A stretch of DNA of 64,000 nt from positions 186,001 to 250,000 of the forward strand of contig NZ_JAHKSI010000002.1 of assembly GCF_019720915.1 (NCBI RefSeq), read 5' to 3'. Numbering within the stretch: position 1 is the stretch's first letter; the number at the start of each line of letters is the position of its first letter. Below, piece after piece: positions 16,562 through 27,987 of this stretch. The notes below the pieces were generated by a model that did no database searches, was not told where the DNA came from, and worked only from the letters and a program-made list of their open reading frames with translations. This stretch comes from Alkalihalobacillus sp. TS-13 (GTDB taxonomy: Bacteria > Bacillota > Bacilli > Bacillales > Fictibacillaceae). A program made the translations under genes and the position numbers.

Positions 16562-16648
16562 AATTAGTTATTTAACATAGCTATATTTCTAAAAGTCAAG
16601 GTTATGATGAAATGACTAGATAAAAAAGAAGTATAAGGTGAAATAGAA

Positions 16649-16691
16649 GGATAGATAAAGCAGAACTTTATCAGCTTTATCTATCCTTTTT
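16649..16691. terminator. Long hairpin terminator, probably bidirectional
   Basis: GGATAGATAAAGC pairs perfectly with GCTTTATCTATCC (13 bp), followed on the plus strand by TTTTTAT. On the minus strand the tail is CTTCTATTTC, so it can also close the broken phosphotransferase gene. Confidence 0.75.
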
Positions 16692-16758
16692 ATACTACAT
16701 ATGGCATCAGTATCTGGGAAAGGTTCTTTCAGGTATTTTTTCTTATACTTCGGGTCGA

Positions 16759-19743
<2,985 letters not shown>

Positions 19744-20370
19744 TTACTTTTTATTGTGGTAAAAACGCCTTGCCTTTGCACGATTCCCGCAATCTGCCAT
19801 AGAACACCAGCGCCTGCTACGATTGCGGCTTGTATCCAAAAACAACCAACCACATGGATCCCCTTCACACTTTTTCACCCTACTTAGTTCTTTTTCAGAA
19901 ATGAGAATGTTTACAGTAGATTGAACAATCGGTGGGAGCATTCCGTCTAACGTTTCTTCACGATTCAGAAAATCCAAAGAAAATTTATTTTCCTCAGGTA
20001 CTATTCGCATCATTTTATAAGCGTTGACTAAAGCGCTATTCAAAATTGAGAGATCCTTTGAGGTTGGCCTTTTTTCATTTGAGATCGAACTAAATATTTG
20101 GAAGATAGACTCTCGCAGCTCAATAGCTTGTTGGAGAACCTTTTTTGCCTCGGAAGGTCTTTCTTCCGCTTTTTTGAGTAATAAAAGCGATTGTTGCTTC
20201 TTAAGAATATCAGCATGCAAACACCAGTTTACTAACTTCTCATAACTTGTCAGCCACTCCTGGGATTGCTTACTATCGTGCCAACTAACGGTATTTGCAA
20301 AATCCAAACATAAACGCTCCCCAATCAAATCATGCGTGTACACATCTTTATCTTTATTTAAATCGGCCAT
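19744..20370 (-). CDS. CGNR zinc-finger transcription factor with ABATE domain
   Basis: 208 residues from ATG at 20370 after GGAGTAAGGTAGG. The N-terminus (LIGERLCLDFANTVSWHDS) and the helical middle match the ABATE domain, a putative stress-ligand sensor. The C-terminus has CEGDPCGWLFLDTSRNRSRRWCSMADCGNRAKARRF, the treble-clef CGNR zinc finger with four Cys that binds DNA. It is divergent from a DinB-type gene whose promoter carries a 36-bp palindrome, the most likely target. Confidence 0.92.
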   Translation of the reverse strand: MADLNKDKDVYTHDLIGERLCLDFANTVSWHDSKQSQEWLTSYEKLVNWCLHADILKKQQSLLLLKKAEERPSEAKKVLQQAIELRESIFQIFSSISNEKRPTSKDLSILNSALVNAYKMMRIVPEENKFSLDFLNREETLDGMLPPIVQSTVNILISEKELSRVKKCEGDPCGWLFLDTSRNRSRRWCSMADCGNRAKARRFYHNKK

Positions 20371-20491
20371 CCTACCTTACTCCTTTATTTTTCTCGTAAT
20401 GTTATCAGATTCGGGCCACCCTTGAAGAATGTCAAAAGTCTCTAGGTCACCTCTTTGGATCCGAATTTTATTATAACCATCATAAATGATA

Positions 20492-20553
20492 TTGACAGTT
20501 AAAATCAAATCCTTTATGATATAACCACCTAAATATATTTAGAGGGTTATATC
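20492..20553 (+). promoter_or_regulatory. Consensus SigA promoter with 36-bp palindrome
   Basis: TTGACA (20492-20497), a 17-bp spacer and TATGAT (20515-20520) form a near-perfect promoter reading toward the DinB-type gene. From 20518 to 20553 lies a palindrome with only two mismatched pairs: GATATAACC outside and CTAAATA inside on the left, TATTTAG and GGTTATATC on the right. It covers the -10 box and start site, an ideal position for repression. Confidence 0.7.
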
Positions 20554-20622
20554 ACTCTGATAACCGCCATCGTTTCTTATGTTTTATGAAGCCTATGAGA
20601 CTATTTAACTGGAGGTAATAAA

Positions 20623-21081
20623 ATGAATGAGTTGTTGATTTTATCAGTTAAAACACTTTTGAAGGAAACTTTTGAGGGGCCACCTGAAAAGGGGAGTTGG
20701 TTTACTGAATCAAAGCCTGACAGCGGACTTTTTGGAACTGTTGAAAAAATAACTGCTACCGAAGCGTCTATTCCGGTTCACGGAACAACAATTGCTGCTC
20801 ATTTAGAACATACGCGTTTTTATCTATGGGGCACAATCAATATTTTTGATGGAAATATACCCAAAATAAACTGGCAAGATAGTTGGAAAATCACTTCAGT
20901 GGATCAGCAGCATTGGGGTCAGATTCAAGAAACCCTGCGACGAGATTATAAAACTGTTTTAGAAAAAATCGATTCAGTTGACTGGGATGAATTTAAAGCA
21001 AATGAGGTGCTGGGCGCTATAGCACACTCAGCCTATCACCTTGGAGCAATAAGGCAAATGGTAAAAATCATTAAGGCATAA
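20623..21081 (+). CDS. DinB-superfamily protein
   Basis: 152 residues from ATG at 20623, with GGAGGTAA upstream. The protein is mostly helical, with His in the DinB positions: HLEHTRFYLWGTI (about residue 60) and IAHSAYHLGAIRQMVK (about residue 135), which would be the metal triad of the four-helix bundle. DinB-fold enzymes include bacillithiol or mycothiol-dependent transferases. It is transcribed from a strong promoter beside the CGNR regulator, so ligand-induced detoxification is a reasonable guess. Confidence 0.8.
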   Translation: MNELLILSVKTLLKETFEGPPEKGSWFTESKPDSGLFGTVEKITATEASIPVHGTTIAAHLEHTRFYLWGTINIFDGNIPKINWQDSWKITSVDQQHWGQIQETLRRDYKTVLEKIDSVDWDEFKANEVLGAIAHSAYHLGAIRQMVKIIKA

Positions 21082-21137
21082 GGACTAGGATAAGATCCCA
21101 AGCTTAATAGAAATTTGGCGTACTCAGGAGGGATACC

Positions 21138-21314
21138 ATGACTGATTACTACTATCGTTATCAAGTTAATGACATAAATAGTACCCTTGATTTTGCTAAT
21201 CGCGAGGCTTGGAAATACGAATCTATTTATAAATATTCTCCACTATTTTCTTATAAACATCTATTCAACATTCTTCTCAAAAGAAGAAATCATAAAAACA
21301 ATAGTGGAAAGTAA
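21138..21314 (+). CDS. 58-residue unidentified ORF
   Basis: ATG at 21138 is preceded by TCAGGAGGGATACC, an excellent ribosome site, and TAA is at 21312-21314. It reads MTDYYYRYQVNDINSTLDFA and continues with many Tyr, Phe and Lys, ending in a basic KRRNHKNNSGK tail. No membrane segment or known motif. It lies 57 bp after the DinB-type gene on the same strand and may be co-transcribed. The strong ribosome site is the main support; it could also be the start of a decayed gene. Confidence 0.45.
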   Translation: MTDYYYRYQVNDINSTLDFANREAWKYESIYKYSPLFSYKHLFNILLKRRNHKNNSGK

Positions 21315-21568
21315 CATCATTTTTACTACTAGCAAAGTTGCACATTTTTGATCACATATAAAAAAGATACCAACGCTGGTGAACGATAGAATCTCTAAAA
21401 AGCACAAGTAATATTTCGGGTAACGCGGCAGTCCAGAATTAAGTCTCATCTTCTGGACTGACCACTATTTTATCCTCTAATATCAGGTTGTGAAAGATAT
21501 CCTGATAAAACAGTTATCTACAATCTTTAAGTTTCGATCTTGATTTATCCTGCGAAGGTCTTATAAAC
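21315..21568. other. Intergenic region with a doubtful minus-strand ORF
   Basis: A 62-codon minus-strand frame (21261-21449) would encode two hydrophobic segments, but it has no ribosome site and overlaps the 58-residue ORF. I do not call it a gene. Confidence 0.3.
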
Positions 21569-21612
21569 AAAAAAGTACACCACTATATACAAGTGATGTA
21601 CTAATTTTTTAT
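21569..21612. terminator. Bidirectional terminator after the VOC gene
   Basis: AGTACACCACT (21574-21584) pairs with AGTGATGTACT (21592-21602) apart from the inner bases. The minus-strand tail is TTTTTGTTT and the plus-strand tail AATTTTTTATT. Confidence 0.65.
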
Positions 21613-21739
21613 TATGTGTGACATTAAAGACAAGTTACTATTATCATAATAAATACATAAATTCACTTATCTTTAATTTTACAAAGTAGGTAGCTGTTAA
21701 TTACTTTATTTTTTCGTTTTCTATATTGTGTAACACACA

Positions 21740-22144
21740 TTACTTTTGATAGTTCAGGTTCCAAGTAATTCCGTAAGCGTCCTTGACAAGTGCGTATCTT
21801 GCTCCCCAGAATGTATCCTGCAATTCCATCAAAATTGTTCCATTTTCCTTTAAACGATCATATAGACGTTGAAGTTCATCTTCATTTTCAGGTTCGATGA
21901 CTACTGATACGTTGCTTTCTTTTGGAACACTTTGTCCTGGGAAAGTATCAGACACCATGAAAACCATATCTCCTTTTTTGAAGTAAGCATGCATAATCCG
22001 ATCATCCGCTTCTGACGGAGTCTCGAACTCAGCATCTCCGAACGTCATCGATTCAACTACTTCTCCTCCAAAAACATCCGTATAGAACTCCAGTGCTGCT
22101 TTTCCATCCCCGTCGAACGTAAAATAAGGTGTAAGGTGTTTCAA
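21740..22144 (-). CDS. VOC/PhnB-like protein
   Basis: 134 residues from TTG at 22144, well spaced from AGGAGAG; a GTG at 22153 overlaps that site. It starts MKHLTPYFTFDGDGKAALEFYTDVFGGEV, the PhnB-like glyoxalase/VOC opening, with two beta-alpha-beta-beta-beta units and end FWGARYALVKDAYGITWNLNY. The metal-ligand Glu/His pattern is incomplete, as in other PhnB-like proteins whose function is not settled. Single gene with its own terminator. Confidence 0.85.
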   Translation of the reverse strand: MKHLTPYFTFDGDGKAALEFYTDVFGGEVVESMTFGDAEFETPSEADDRIMHAYFKKGDMVFMVSDTFPGQSVPKESNVSVVIEPENEDELQRLYDRLKENGTILMELQDTFWGARYALVKDAYGITWNLNYQK

Positions 22145-22326
22145 TGCAATCACTCTCCTGAAATTATCAAATTTTTACCACTAACTTCATTATAATGCCA
22201 AAACACGAATAACACAAGAACATTTGTTCTTATTTCAGTAAAAAATTTACACTTTCCCACTAAATCACCGATAAATTTCAGATTTGCACCGATATCACTC
22301 AAATTTGTCCCGATATTCAACCCTTA

Positions 22327-22359
22327 CAAAAAGAAAAAACTGCCACAGCTGTAGCAGTT
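22327..22359 (-). terminator. Terminator of the catalase gene
   Basis: AACTGC at 22338-22343 pairs with GCAGTT at 22354-22359 around CACAGCTGTA. On the minus strand it runs into TTTTTTCTTTTTG. Confidence 0.8.
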
Positions 22360-22373
22360 ATACTATCGTTCAA

Positions 22374-24407
22374 TTATACTAATTCGCGATCCCAGTGGCG
22401 GTGTTCAGCAATCACTCCAAGGAATTCGTTTGTAAATTCGTTAATGTCTTTACCAAGTACGACACCTGGACTCTTGTCAAACTCCATCTTATTAAGCCAC
22501 TTCGTTCCTTCATGAGTCGCACCGATCGGTTTGAAATGCATGAATGCCTCGTTGATGAAGTAGGCTGCATCATTATAGAATTTCTTACTCTCATTTTTTC
22601 CACCTACTGCGTAAACCGCATCGAACAAGACAGAATCAGCCGTCAGAAATGTGTGATCGACTTCAAGCGCCGAACCCTCCGTCCCTTTCACGACACCAAG
22701 CTTTTCACTGATGATTTCAGGCTGTGCACCTTTATTCTTCAATCCATCCAGTACAGAAGTAACCTCTTTCCCGTTGAAGTTGTCAGCAACAATGACAGCG
22801 ACTTTACGTGTATCAGGCTTTTTCTCGGTATTGTCCATGCTTAGTGCAGGAGACGATTTCGTGATAGTGGAATCCTCTCCTTGAGGCTTTTCCGCACCAA
22901 TTGCTTCCGCTACCTCAGTGGCAAGTTCCATACTGACATTTGCGAACATATCAACCACTTGCTGTTGGACCGATTTACTTTCTAATTTTCCTAATTCAAA
23001 ACTGAACGCTTGCTTGATATCCTCTTTTTCGTGCTTGCTCATACTGTTCCAGAACAAGGTTGCTTGTGAGAAGTGGTCCTTGAAGCTATCACTTCTAGCG
23101 CGAATTTTGTGCCCTTCGACTTTTTCCTGGTAGTGCTTGAAGCCGCCTTCTTCTTCACTTGCTGGTTCCGGGGTGTTTTGAGCAAGCGAATTTTTATGAT
23201 AGCTGACTTGTCCCTTGTTGATCGTATGGCGTCCGTATCCATCACGCTGGTTGTTATGGAATGGACAGACCGGTTTATTGATCGGAAGCTCGTGGAAATT
23301 TGGTCCGCCTAAACGGATCAACTGTGTATCGGTATATGAAAATAAACGTCCTTGCAGTAACGGATCGTTTGAAAAATCAATTCCTGGAACGACATGTCCG
23401 GGATGGAAAGCCACCTGCTCTGTTTCTGCAAATACATTATCCACATTGCGGTTCAAGGTCATTTTACCAATCAACTTCACTGGTACATCTTCTTCTGGCC
23501 AGATTTTCGTCGGGTCCAGAACGTCGAAATCGAACTTGAACTCGTCTTCTTCTTTAATGATTTGAACACCTAATTCGTATTCAGGGTAGTCACCATTCTC
23601 AATCGATTGATACAGGTCAGCTCGGTGGAAGTCTGCATCCTTACCTGAGATTTTTTGTGCTTCATCCCATACGAGTGCATGTGTTCCGAGTACAGGCTTC
23701 CAGTGGAACTTGATGAAATGCGCTTCCCCTTTATCGTTTACGAATCTGAATGTATGGACACCGAATCCTTCCATCATACGGAAACTCCGAGGAATTGCAC
23801 GACCGGACATCGCCCACATCACCATATGAGCAGATTCCTGATTATTCGCGACAAAATCCCAGAATGTGTCATGAGCAGAGGCTGCTTGCGGCATTTCATT
23901 GTGGGGTTCTGGTTTAAGAGCATGTACGAGATCCGGGAATTTCATTGCGTCCTGAATGAAGAAAACCGGAATATTGTTCCCTACCAGATCGAAGTTCCCT
24001 TCATCTGTATAAAATTTTGTCGCAAAACCACGCGCATCACGTACGGTCTCAGCTGAACCCTTGGATCCAGCGACCGTTGAAAAACGCACGAATACAGGCG
24101 TTTTCTTAGATGGGTCCTGCAAGAAACCTGCTTTCGTATATTCCTTCATCGATTCATATACCTGAAATTCACCGTGTGCAGCAAATCCGCGAGCATGGAC
24201 AATTCGTTCCGGGATACGCTCATGATCAAAGTGCGTCATTTTTTCGCGGAAATGGAAGTCCTCCATCAACGTCGGACCACGTTCTCCCGATTTGAGTGAA
24301 AATTCATCCTCTGAAACTTTGACACCTTGATTGGTCGTCATTTTTTTGCCTTTATCATCAACACGGTCTTGTTCAAGCTGTCGATTCTTTTTGTTTTCCT
24401 CACTCAT
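22374..24407 (-). CDS. katE: Large-subunit catalase (KatE/HPII type)
   Basis: 677 residues from ATG at 24407 behind AAGGAGGAG. Haem catalase that splits hydrogen peroxide to water and oxygen. The catalytic His is His71 in VHARGFAAHGEF; VRFSTVAGSKGSAETVRDARGFATKFYT is the core signature (about residues 107-134) and RLFSYTDTQLIRLG holds the haem-ligand Tyr. From about residue 530 a class-I amidotransferase-like domain follows (RKVAVIVADNFNGKEV), the mark of clade-2 large catalases. A SigB-type promoter lies about 55 bp upstream, which fits general-stress and spore catalase KatE/KatX rather than PerR-controlled KatA. Confidence 0.95.
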   Translation of the reverse strand: MSEENKKNRQLEQDRVDDKGKKMTTNQGVKVSEDEFSLKSGERGPTLMEDFHFREKMTHFDHERIPERIVHARGFAAHGEFQVYESMKEYTKAGFLQDPSKKTPVFVRFSTVAGSKGSAETVRDARGFATKFYTDEGNFDLVGNNIPVFFIQDAMKFPDLVHALKPEPHNEMPQAASAHDTFWDFVANNQESAHMVMWAMSGRAIPRSFRMMEGFGVHTFRFVNDKGEAHFIKFHWKPVLGTHALVWDEAQKISGKDADFHRADLYQSIENGDYPEYELGVQIIKEEDEFKFDFDVLDPTKIWPEEDVPVKLIGKMTLNRNVDNVFAETEQVAFHPGHVVPGIDFSNDPLLQGRLFSYTDTQLIRLGGPNFHELPINKPVCPFHNNQRDGYGRHTINKGQVSYHKNSLAQNTPEPASEEEGGFKHYQEKVEGHKIRARSDSFKDHFSQATLFWNSMSKHEKEDIKQAFSFELGKLESKSVQQQVVDMFANVSMELATEVAEAIGAEKPQGEDSTITKSSPALSMDNTEKKPDTRKVAVIVADNFNGKEVTSVLDGLKNKGAQPEIISEKLGVVKGTEGSALEVDHTFLTADSVLFDAVYAVGGKNESKKFYNDAAYFINEAFMHFKPIGATHEGTKWLNKMEFDKSPGVVLGKDINEFTNEFLGVIAEHRHWDRELV

Positions 24408-24434
24408 CTCGCCACTCCTCCTTAGGACGTTTAT

Positions 24435-24454
24435 TATGTAATAATAATTACATA
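24435..24454. promoter_or_regulatory. Inverted repeat in the katE leader
   Basis: TATGTAAT and ATTACATA flank a 4-bp centre, perfectly paired. It lies between the expected start of transcription and the katE ribosome site. It resembles but does not match the PerR box (7-1-7 spacing), so the binding protein is open. Confidence 0.4.
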
Positions 24455-24462
24455 TAAGTCAG

Positions 24463-24488
24463 GTACCCTACTGGAGTCATAACAAAAC
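24463..24488 (-). promoter_or_regulatory. SigB-type promoter of katE
   Basis: On the minus strand GTTTTG (24488-24483), 14 bp, then GGGTAC (24468-24463). The SigB consensus is GTTTAA, 12-15 bp, GGGTAT. Position fits the katE start at 24407. Confidence 0.65.
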
Positions 24489-24515
24489 AAATATCAATTA
24501 TATGATTCAATGTTA

Positions 24516-24611
24516 CTACGTTGAGAATTTTGACAGGTCATGAGAGTTTGTTCTTTTTTTCATAACAAACATGACGCTTAGCAGTTTGTCCAATTTTTCT
24601 TCTGACATCAT
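24516..24611 (-). CDS. 31-residue small ORF upstream of katE
   Basis: Tandem ATG codons at 24611 and 24608 follow AAAGGTGGTGGAG, a good ribosome site; TAG at 24518-24516. It reads MMSEEKLDKLLSVMFVMKKR then TNSHDLSKFST: an amphipathic helix with a basic end. It ends 28 bp before the katE -35 box. No family recognised, and the short length leaves it doubtful. Confidence 0.35.
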   Translation of the reverse strand: MMSEEKLDKLLSVMFVMKKRTNSHDLSKFST

Positions 24612-24629
24612 CTCCACCACCTTTGAAAA

Positions 24630-24729
24630 AGGGACTAAAAGAAAAAGTGTCAGCCACTTCCAACACAACATTTTGGATTAAAACCTCAAAGTGTTAAGTT
24701 CGGAGAGACGCAGACACTTTTTTACAGAC
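24630..24729. repeat. R2 repeat, copy b
   Basis: Starts GGGACTAAAAGAAAAAGTGTCAG, contains TTCCAACACAACATTTTGG and GTTAAGTTCGGAGAG, and ends CAGACACTTTTTTACAGACCC. Its ends are inverted, as in copies a and c. It abuts the 3' end of the EamA gene at 24733 and may be its terminator. Confidence 0.75.
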
Positions 24730-24732
24730 CCA

Positions 24733-25632
24733 TCAGGCTGCTTTTTTGGATATGTTCCTATGTTTCTTCCCTAAACCATTTACGACGACAACACCAGAAA
24801 TTGCAACGATACCACCGATCAAGGAAAGCGTGCTCGGCCATTCGTTCAACCAGAGCCATGCAACGAAAATCGCGATCACCGGCTCAACATAAAGCATACT
24901 CGTCACAGTGCTTGCTCGTCCTAATGAAAGGGCGGTCGCCCATGTGATATACGCAATAGCTGCGGGAAATATTCCTGTATAAAGCGCTGATAAGTTTGCT
25001 TCGAGCGTCGCCTGTTGAATCGATTCGAAAAGACCTGGGGTGAAAATGACAAATGGCAAGGTCCCTGCCCATGTAAAATAAGCAGTCAATTCAAGCGGCG
25101 TATATCGGTAGTGAAGTGACTTTTGAAAAACGAAAAAAACAGATGTTGCAATCGCTGCCATCAGTACCAATAAGGCGCCTTGCGAAATACTGAAGGAGGA
25201 GCCTGAAGTACCTAAAGTAATTAAAATAATGCCGATGAAGCCGATGCTAAGTCCTATCCATCCAGCGGCTCCAGGATGTTCTTTTAAAACAAGTACTGCA
25301 ATCAAAGCGGTGAATACAGGTGTCGATCCGATCAACATTCCAGCCGTTCCTGCAGATACGGTCAGTTCCCCAAATGTTACGCCAATATTGTAAAGGGTGA
25401 TGCCGACGAATCCGAGCAGCATTATTTTGACAAGATCCTTTTTATCTGGGACACGGATCCGGATCCCCGGCAAAAGTGCCAGAACGATGAAGATCATTGA
25501 TGCAATAAAATAACGTGTGAACACTAGATGCCCTGCCGTATAGCCACCATGTAAACTTGCACGAATCGCAGCGAACGTCGATCCCCAAATGACGACTGTT
25601 GTAAGTGCCATCATAAATGCTTTTGCGTTCAT
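24733..25632 (-). CDS. EamA-family (DMT) transporter
   Basis: 299 residues from ATG at 25632 behind GGGGGAGGGG; the frame runs on to 25701 without a ribosome site. Ten membrane segments in two repeats, the first MMALTTVVIWGSTFAAIRASL and the second starting SQGALLVLMAAIATSVFFVFQKS. TSMLYVEPVIAIFVAWLWLNEWPS is the typical ninth-helix motif (P-x-x-A, E). Basic tail GLGKKHRNISKKAA. Probable metabolite exporter; no neighbour suggests the substrate. Confidence 0.9.
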   Translation of the reverse strand: MNAKAFMMALTTVVIWGSTFAAIRASLHGGYTAGHLVFTRYFIASMIFIVLALLPGIRIRVPDKKDLVKIMLLGFVGITLYNIGVTFGELTVSAGTAGMLIGSTPVFTALIAVLVLKEHPGAAGWIGLSIGFIGIILITLGTSGSSFSISQGALLVLMAAIATSVFFVFQKSLHYRYTPLELTAYFTWAGTLPFVIFTPGLFESIQQATLEANLSALYTGIFPAAIAYITWATALSLGRASTVTSMLYVEPVIAIFVAWLWLNEWPSTLSLIGGIVAISGVVVVNGLGKKHRNISKKAA

Positions 25633-25821
25633 GCCCCTCCCCCTAACATATGTAAATATCCTCTTTAATTCGAAGGTATCACCATGGGAAATGAAAAGCA
25701 ATGAAATAGATTTATGATGGGCAACTTCCTTTACATAAACGAGGAATAAGTTTTAGATTTATGCTTATTGCTTCTAGAAATTTTGCCGGAAAAATTGAAA
25801 GGAATACAGTAACAGAAAAGA

Positions 25822-25864
25822 AGCTTACCCAAAAGCACTTCTATCGAGGCTTTTTGGGTAAGCT
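25822..25864. terminator. Terminator of the STAS gene
   Basis: AGCTTACCC with CAAAAGC pairs with GCTTTTTGGGTAAGCT. The minus-strand tail is TCTTTTCTG and the plus-strand tail CCCTTTTC; the minus-strand STAS gene ends 18 bp away. Confidence 0.75.
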
Positions 25865-25881
25865 CCCTTTTCATTAACGTA

Positions 25882-26715
25882 TCAGTTATCACCGACGAGG
25901 TTTGCACTGATTGCTTGTTGCAGGTTTCCTCTGACTTCTGCTTTATCTCTGAACGATAGTCCTTCTTTCACCATTTTACTGGCAATATCAGCTCGCATAC
26001 CTGTAATGATCGCCTTACATCCCATCAATGAAATACCATCAATGACTTTTAGAAGATGGTGGGTAACATCTGATTCCATCTGCGCAACCCCAGAAAGGTC
26101 GATAATCAAGGTCTCGATTCGTCCTCTGCTTACTTCTTCCAATACTTTATCTTCTATCGTTTCCGAACGGAATTCATCAATGGCGCCAATCAATGGAAAA
26201 ATAGCGGTAGATGCGTTGATCGGTATGATTTGAACAGATAGATTTTCTACCAATTTCTTTTCTCTTTCAAGCAATTTATCTTTGAACGTGGAATAGCTTA
26301 TAAAGAAATTGTTCAGGAAAAGATCGATATGTTCATTGACCGTTCTTTCCGTTGAATAGAATTCTTCTCGACAATCGGATTTATTAAGTGATTTGTCATA
26401 TTGATAGAGGAAACTCCACAATGTTCTACGGATTGCATGCACCCAGTCCAATTTGAACGTCAAGGTCATCGAATACTTTGCCCAGACTATGCCTTCCTGT
26501 TTTGCGAAAGCAACTAATTTCTCAGTTTCTTGATTGACGACATAACCGATGAGTCTATGTGCATTTTCCAAAAGATTGATGTTCCCGATCATCTGGATTT
26601 CCTCAATCTTATCTCTTACATTATCGGCTTCCGTGAGTAAGTTTTCCTCGATTGCTTCTTTATGTTTTTCAAGGAATTTTGTAATTTGCTCTCCTTCTTG
26701 TAAAACTAAACTCAA
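25882..26715 (-). CDS. RsbR-like STAS-domain protein
   Basis: 277 residues from TTG at 26715, chosen because AAAGGGTGAT lies just upstream; the ATG at 26733 has none. Residues 1-150 are a helical, globin-like sensor region; residues 160-270 are a STAS domain (SVQIIPINASTAIFPLIGAIDE). The two phosphorylation positions of RsbR are kept: Ser in IIDLSGVAQMES and Thr in AIITGMRADIA. RsbR paralogues form the stressosome that releases SigB under stress. No rsbS or rsbT is adjacent, so it would be an accessory stressosome subunit; the katE SigB promoter is 1.5 kb away. Confidence 0.85.
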   Translation of the reverse strand: MSLVLQEGEQITKFLEKHKEAIEENLLTEADNVRDKIEEIQMIGNINLLENAHRLIGYVVNQETEKLVAFAKQEGIVWAKYSMTLTFKLDWVHAIRRTLWSFLYQYDKSLNKSDCREEFYSTERTVNEHIDLFLNNFFISYSTFKDKLLEREKKLVENLSVQIIPINASTAIFPLIGAIDEFRSETIEDKVLEEVSRGRIETLIIDLSGVAQMESDVTHHLLKVIDGISLMGCKAIITGMRADIASKMVKEGLSFRDKAEVRGNLQQAISANLVGDN

Positions 26716-26922
26716 AACAATCACCCTTTCCATTAAGAGAAGTTTGTTTTATATACCAAGCATAGTGATGTGTAATACTGATTGATTATATGTATCACTA
26801 TAATAATTTTTATCTTACCAAAGTCTGATAATTTCGTAAATAAAGAAGACTTTTAAATACATGTTTTGAGGGTACAGTTGAAACACTAACTAGGTAAACT
26901 ACACATTCGGGAGGAATAAATT

Positions 26923-27666
26923 GTGCAAAATCAAATGAATCCAAATGGTATGCAGCATTTACCAGGAAACACTAATATGCAGCAGAATGTTAAGCAATTC
27001 GCACCGCCTGCTGGAAACATGCAACAAAACCAAACCCAGCCTCAACCTGGAATGCAGCAAAATCCTGCTCAACAGCAAAATCGGATGGCACCGAGTATGA
27101 ATCATGGCGGCCATGAAATGTTCGACAGCCATGAAGTTCTTTCTTCAATCATCGGCATGTTGGATCAGTACCTTATTTATGATCAATTCGTTAAGGATCA
27201 AGAGCTGCGAACGATTCTATATCGTCAGCATAGTTTTATCACCGACCTGTACAACACCATCGTCGAAGCCTTTTCGACCGGTCAAAAACCGACCCACTCG
27301 ACACGTGTTTATAAAATGCAGCAAAACAACGACACGGTGTATGGACTGAGTCCTGGTCAACCGAAAAAGCCCTTCACTTCAGCAAATCAAGTGAATGATG
27401 AAAGCGTGTCAGGATACATGCTCGGTCTAGCTAAGTCTACCTCTTCTTTATTAGCAATGACCGCTTTGGAAATGACGAACCCTGTGTTAAGAAGAGTGAT
27501 TGCGGACAGTGTGCCGAATTTTATTGAAATGGCCTATGAAATCTACCTATATCAGAACAAACATCACTACTATCAGGTTCCGCAGCTTGCACAACAAGAT
27601 ATGGCACAAATGTTGCAAAGCTATGCCCCTGCTCAAAACATGCAACCGAATCAGTACCGGCAATAG
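26923..27666 (+). CDS. CotF-family spore coat protein
   Basis: 247 residues from GTG at 26923 after CGGGAGGAATAA. Residues 1-65 are a low-complexity segment rich in Gln, Asn, Met and Pro (repeated MQQN). From about residue 70 comes the ferritin-like CotF domain: EVLSSIIGMLDQYLIYDQFVKDQELRTILYRQ, then a second helical pair with TALEMTNPVLRRVIADSVPNFIEMAYEIY. It ends in a second Gln-rich tail. CotF proteins are part of the inner spore coat. Single gene, followed by a strong terminator. Confidence 0.88.
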   Translation: MQNQMNPNGMQHLPGNTNMQQNVKQFAPPAGNMQQNQTQPQPGMQQNPAQQQNRMAPSMNHGGHEMFDSHEVLSSIIGMLDQYLIYDQFVKDQELRTILYRQHSFITDLYNTIVEAFSTGQKPTHSTRVYKMQQNNDTVYGLSPGQPKKPFTSANQVNDESVSGYMLGLAKSTSSLLAMTALEMTNPVLRRVIADSVPNFIEMAYEIYLYQNKHHYYQVPQLAQQDMAQMLQSYAPAQNMQPNQYRQ

Positions 27667-27681
27667 GTTTTTTCGAAAAGG

Positions 27682-27709
27682 AAGCTGGCCATCTCGGCCA
27701 GCTTTTTTC
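27682..27709 (+). terminator. Terminator of the cotF-like gene
   Basis: AAGCTGGCC at 27682-27690 pairs with GGCCAGCTT at 27696-27704 and continues into TTTT. Confidence 0.9.
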
Positions 27710-27745
27710 ATTATTTGGTTTGTTTGTGTGTGTTTTGGTACCGGT

Positions 27746-27906
27746 TTGAGCAATTTTGATGTGATCTTGAGCTATTTTCGATATCATCTTGAGCAATTTC
27801 GATGTGATCTTGAGCAATTTTGATGTGATCTTGAGCTATTTTCGATATCATCTTGAGCAATTTCGATGTGATCTTGAGCAATTTTGATGTCAGCTTGAGC
27901 AATTCG
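27746..27906. repeat. Tandem repeat, 21-22 bp units in a 64-bp super-unit
   Basis: Seven full units and one partial unit, each starting TTGAGC. Types alternate: TTGAGCAATTTTGATGTGAT(C), TTGAGCTATTTTCGATATCA(TC) and TTGAGCAATTTCGATGTGAT(C). Units 1-3 (27746-27809) and 4-6 (27810-27873) are identical 64-bp blocks. The array lies between the cotF terminator and the 3' end of glpD. Apparent reading frames across it are by-products of the period. Confidence 0.9.
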
Positions 27907-27987
27907 GTACAATCTTACTACGATCAAAGCTCTACACTACAATCAAAGCTCCACATTTTAAACAAACGCCTCGCTCCTACACAACTA

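Noticed and set aside
21261-21449. Minus-strand frame with two hydrophobic segments
   Set aside because: No ribosome site, low complexity, and overlap with the 58-residue plus-strand ORF that has a strong site.
24435-24454. Reading the katE leader palindrome as a PerR box
   Set aside because: The PerR box is 7-1-7 with TTATAAT arms; here arms are TATGTAAT with a 4-bp centre.
27711-27902. Minus-strand frame of 63 codons with a seven-residue repeat (KIAQDHI)
   Set aside because: It is produced by the 21-bp tandem repeat, whose period is a multiple of three; there is no ribosome site, and the opposite strand is open for the same reason.
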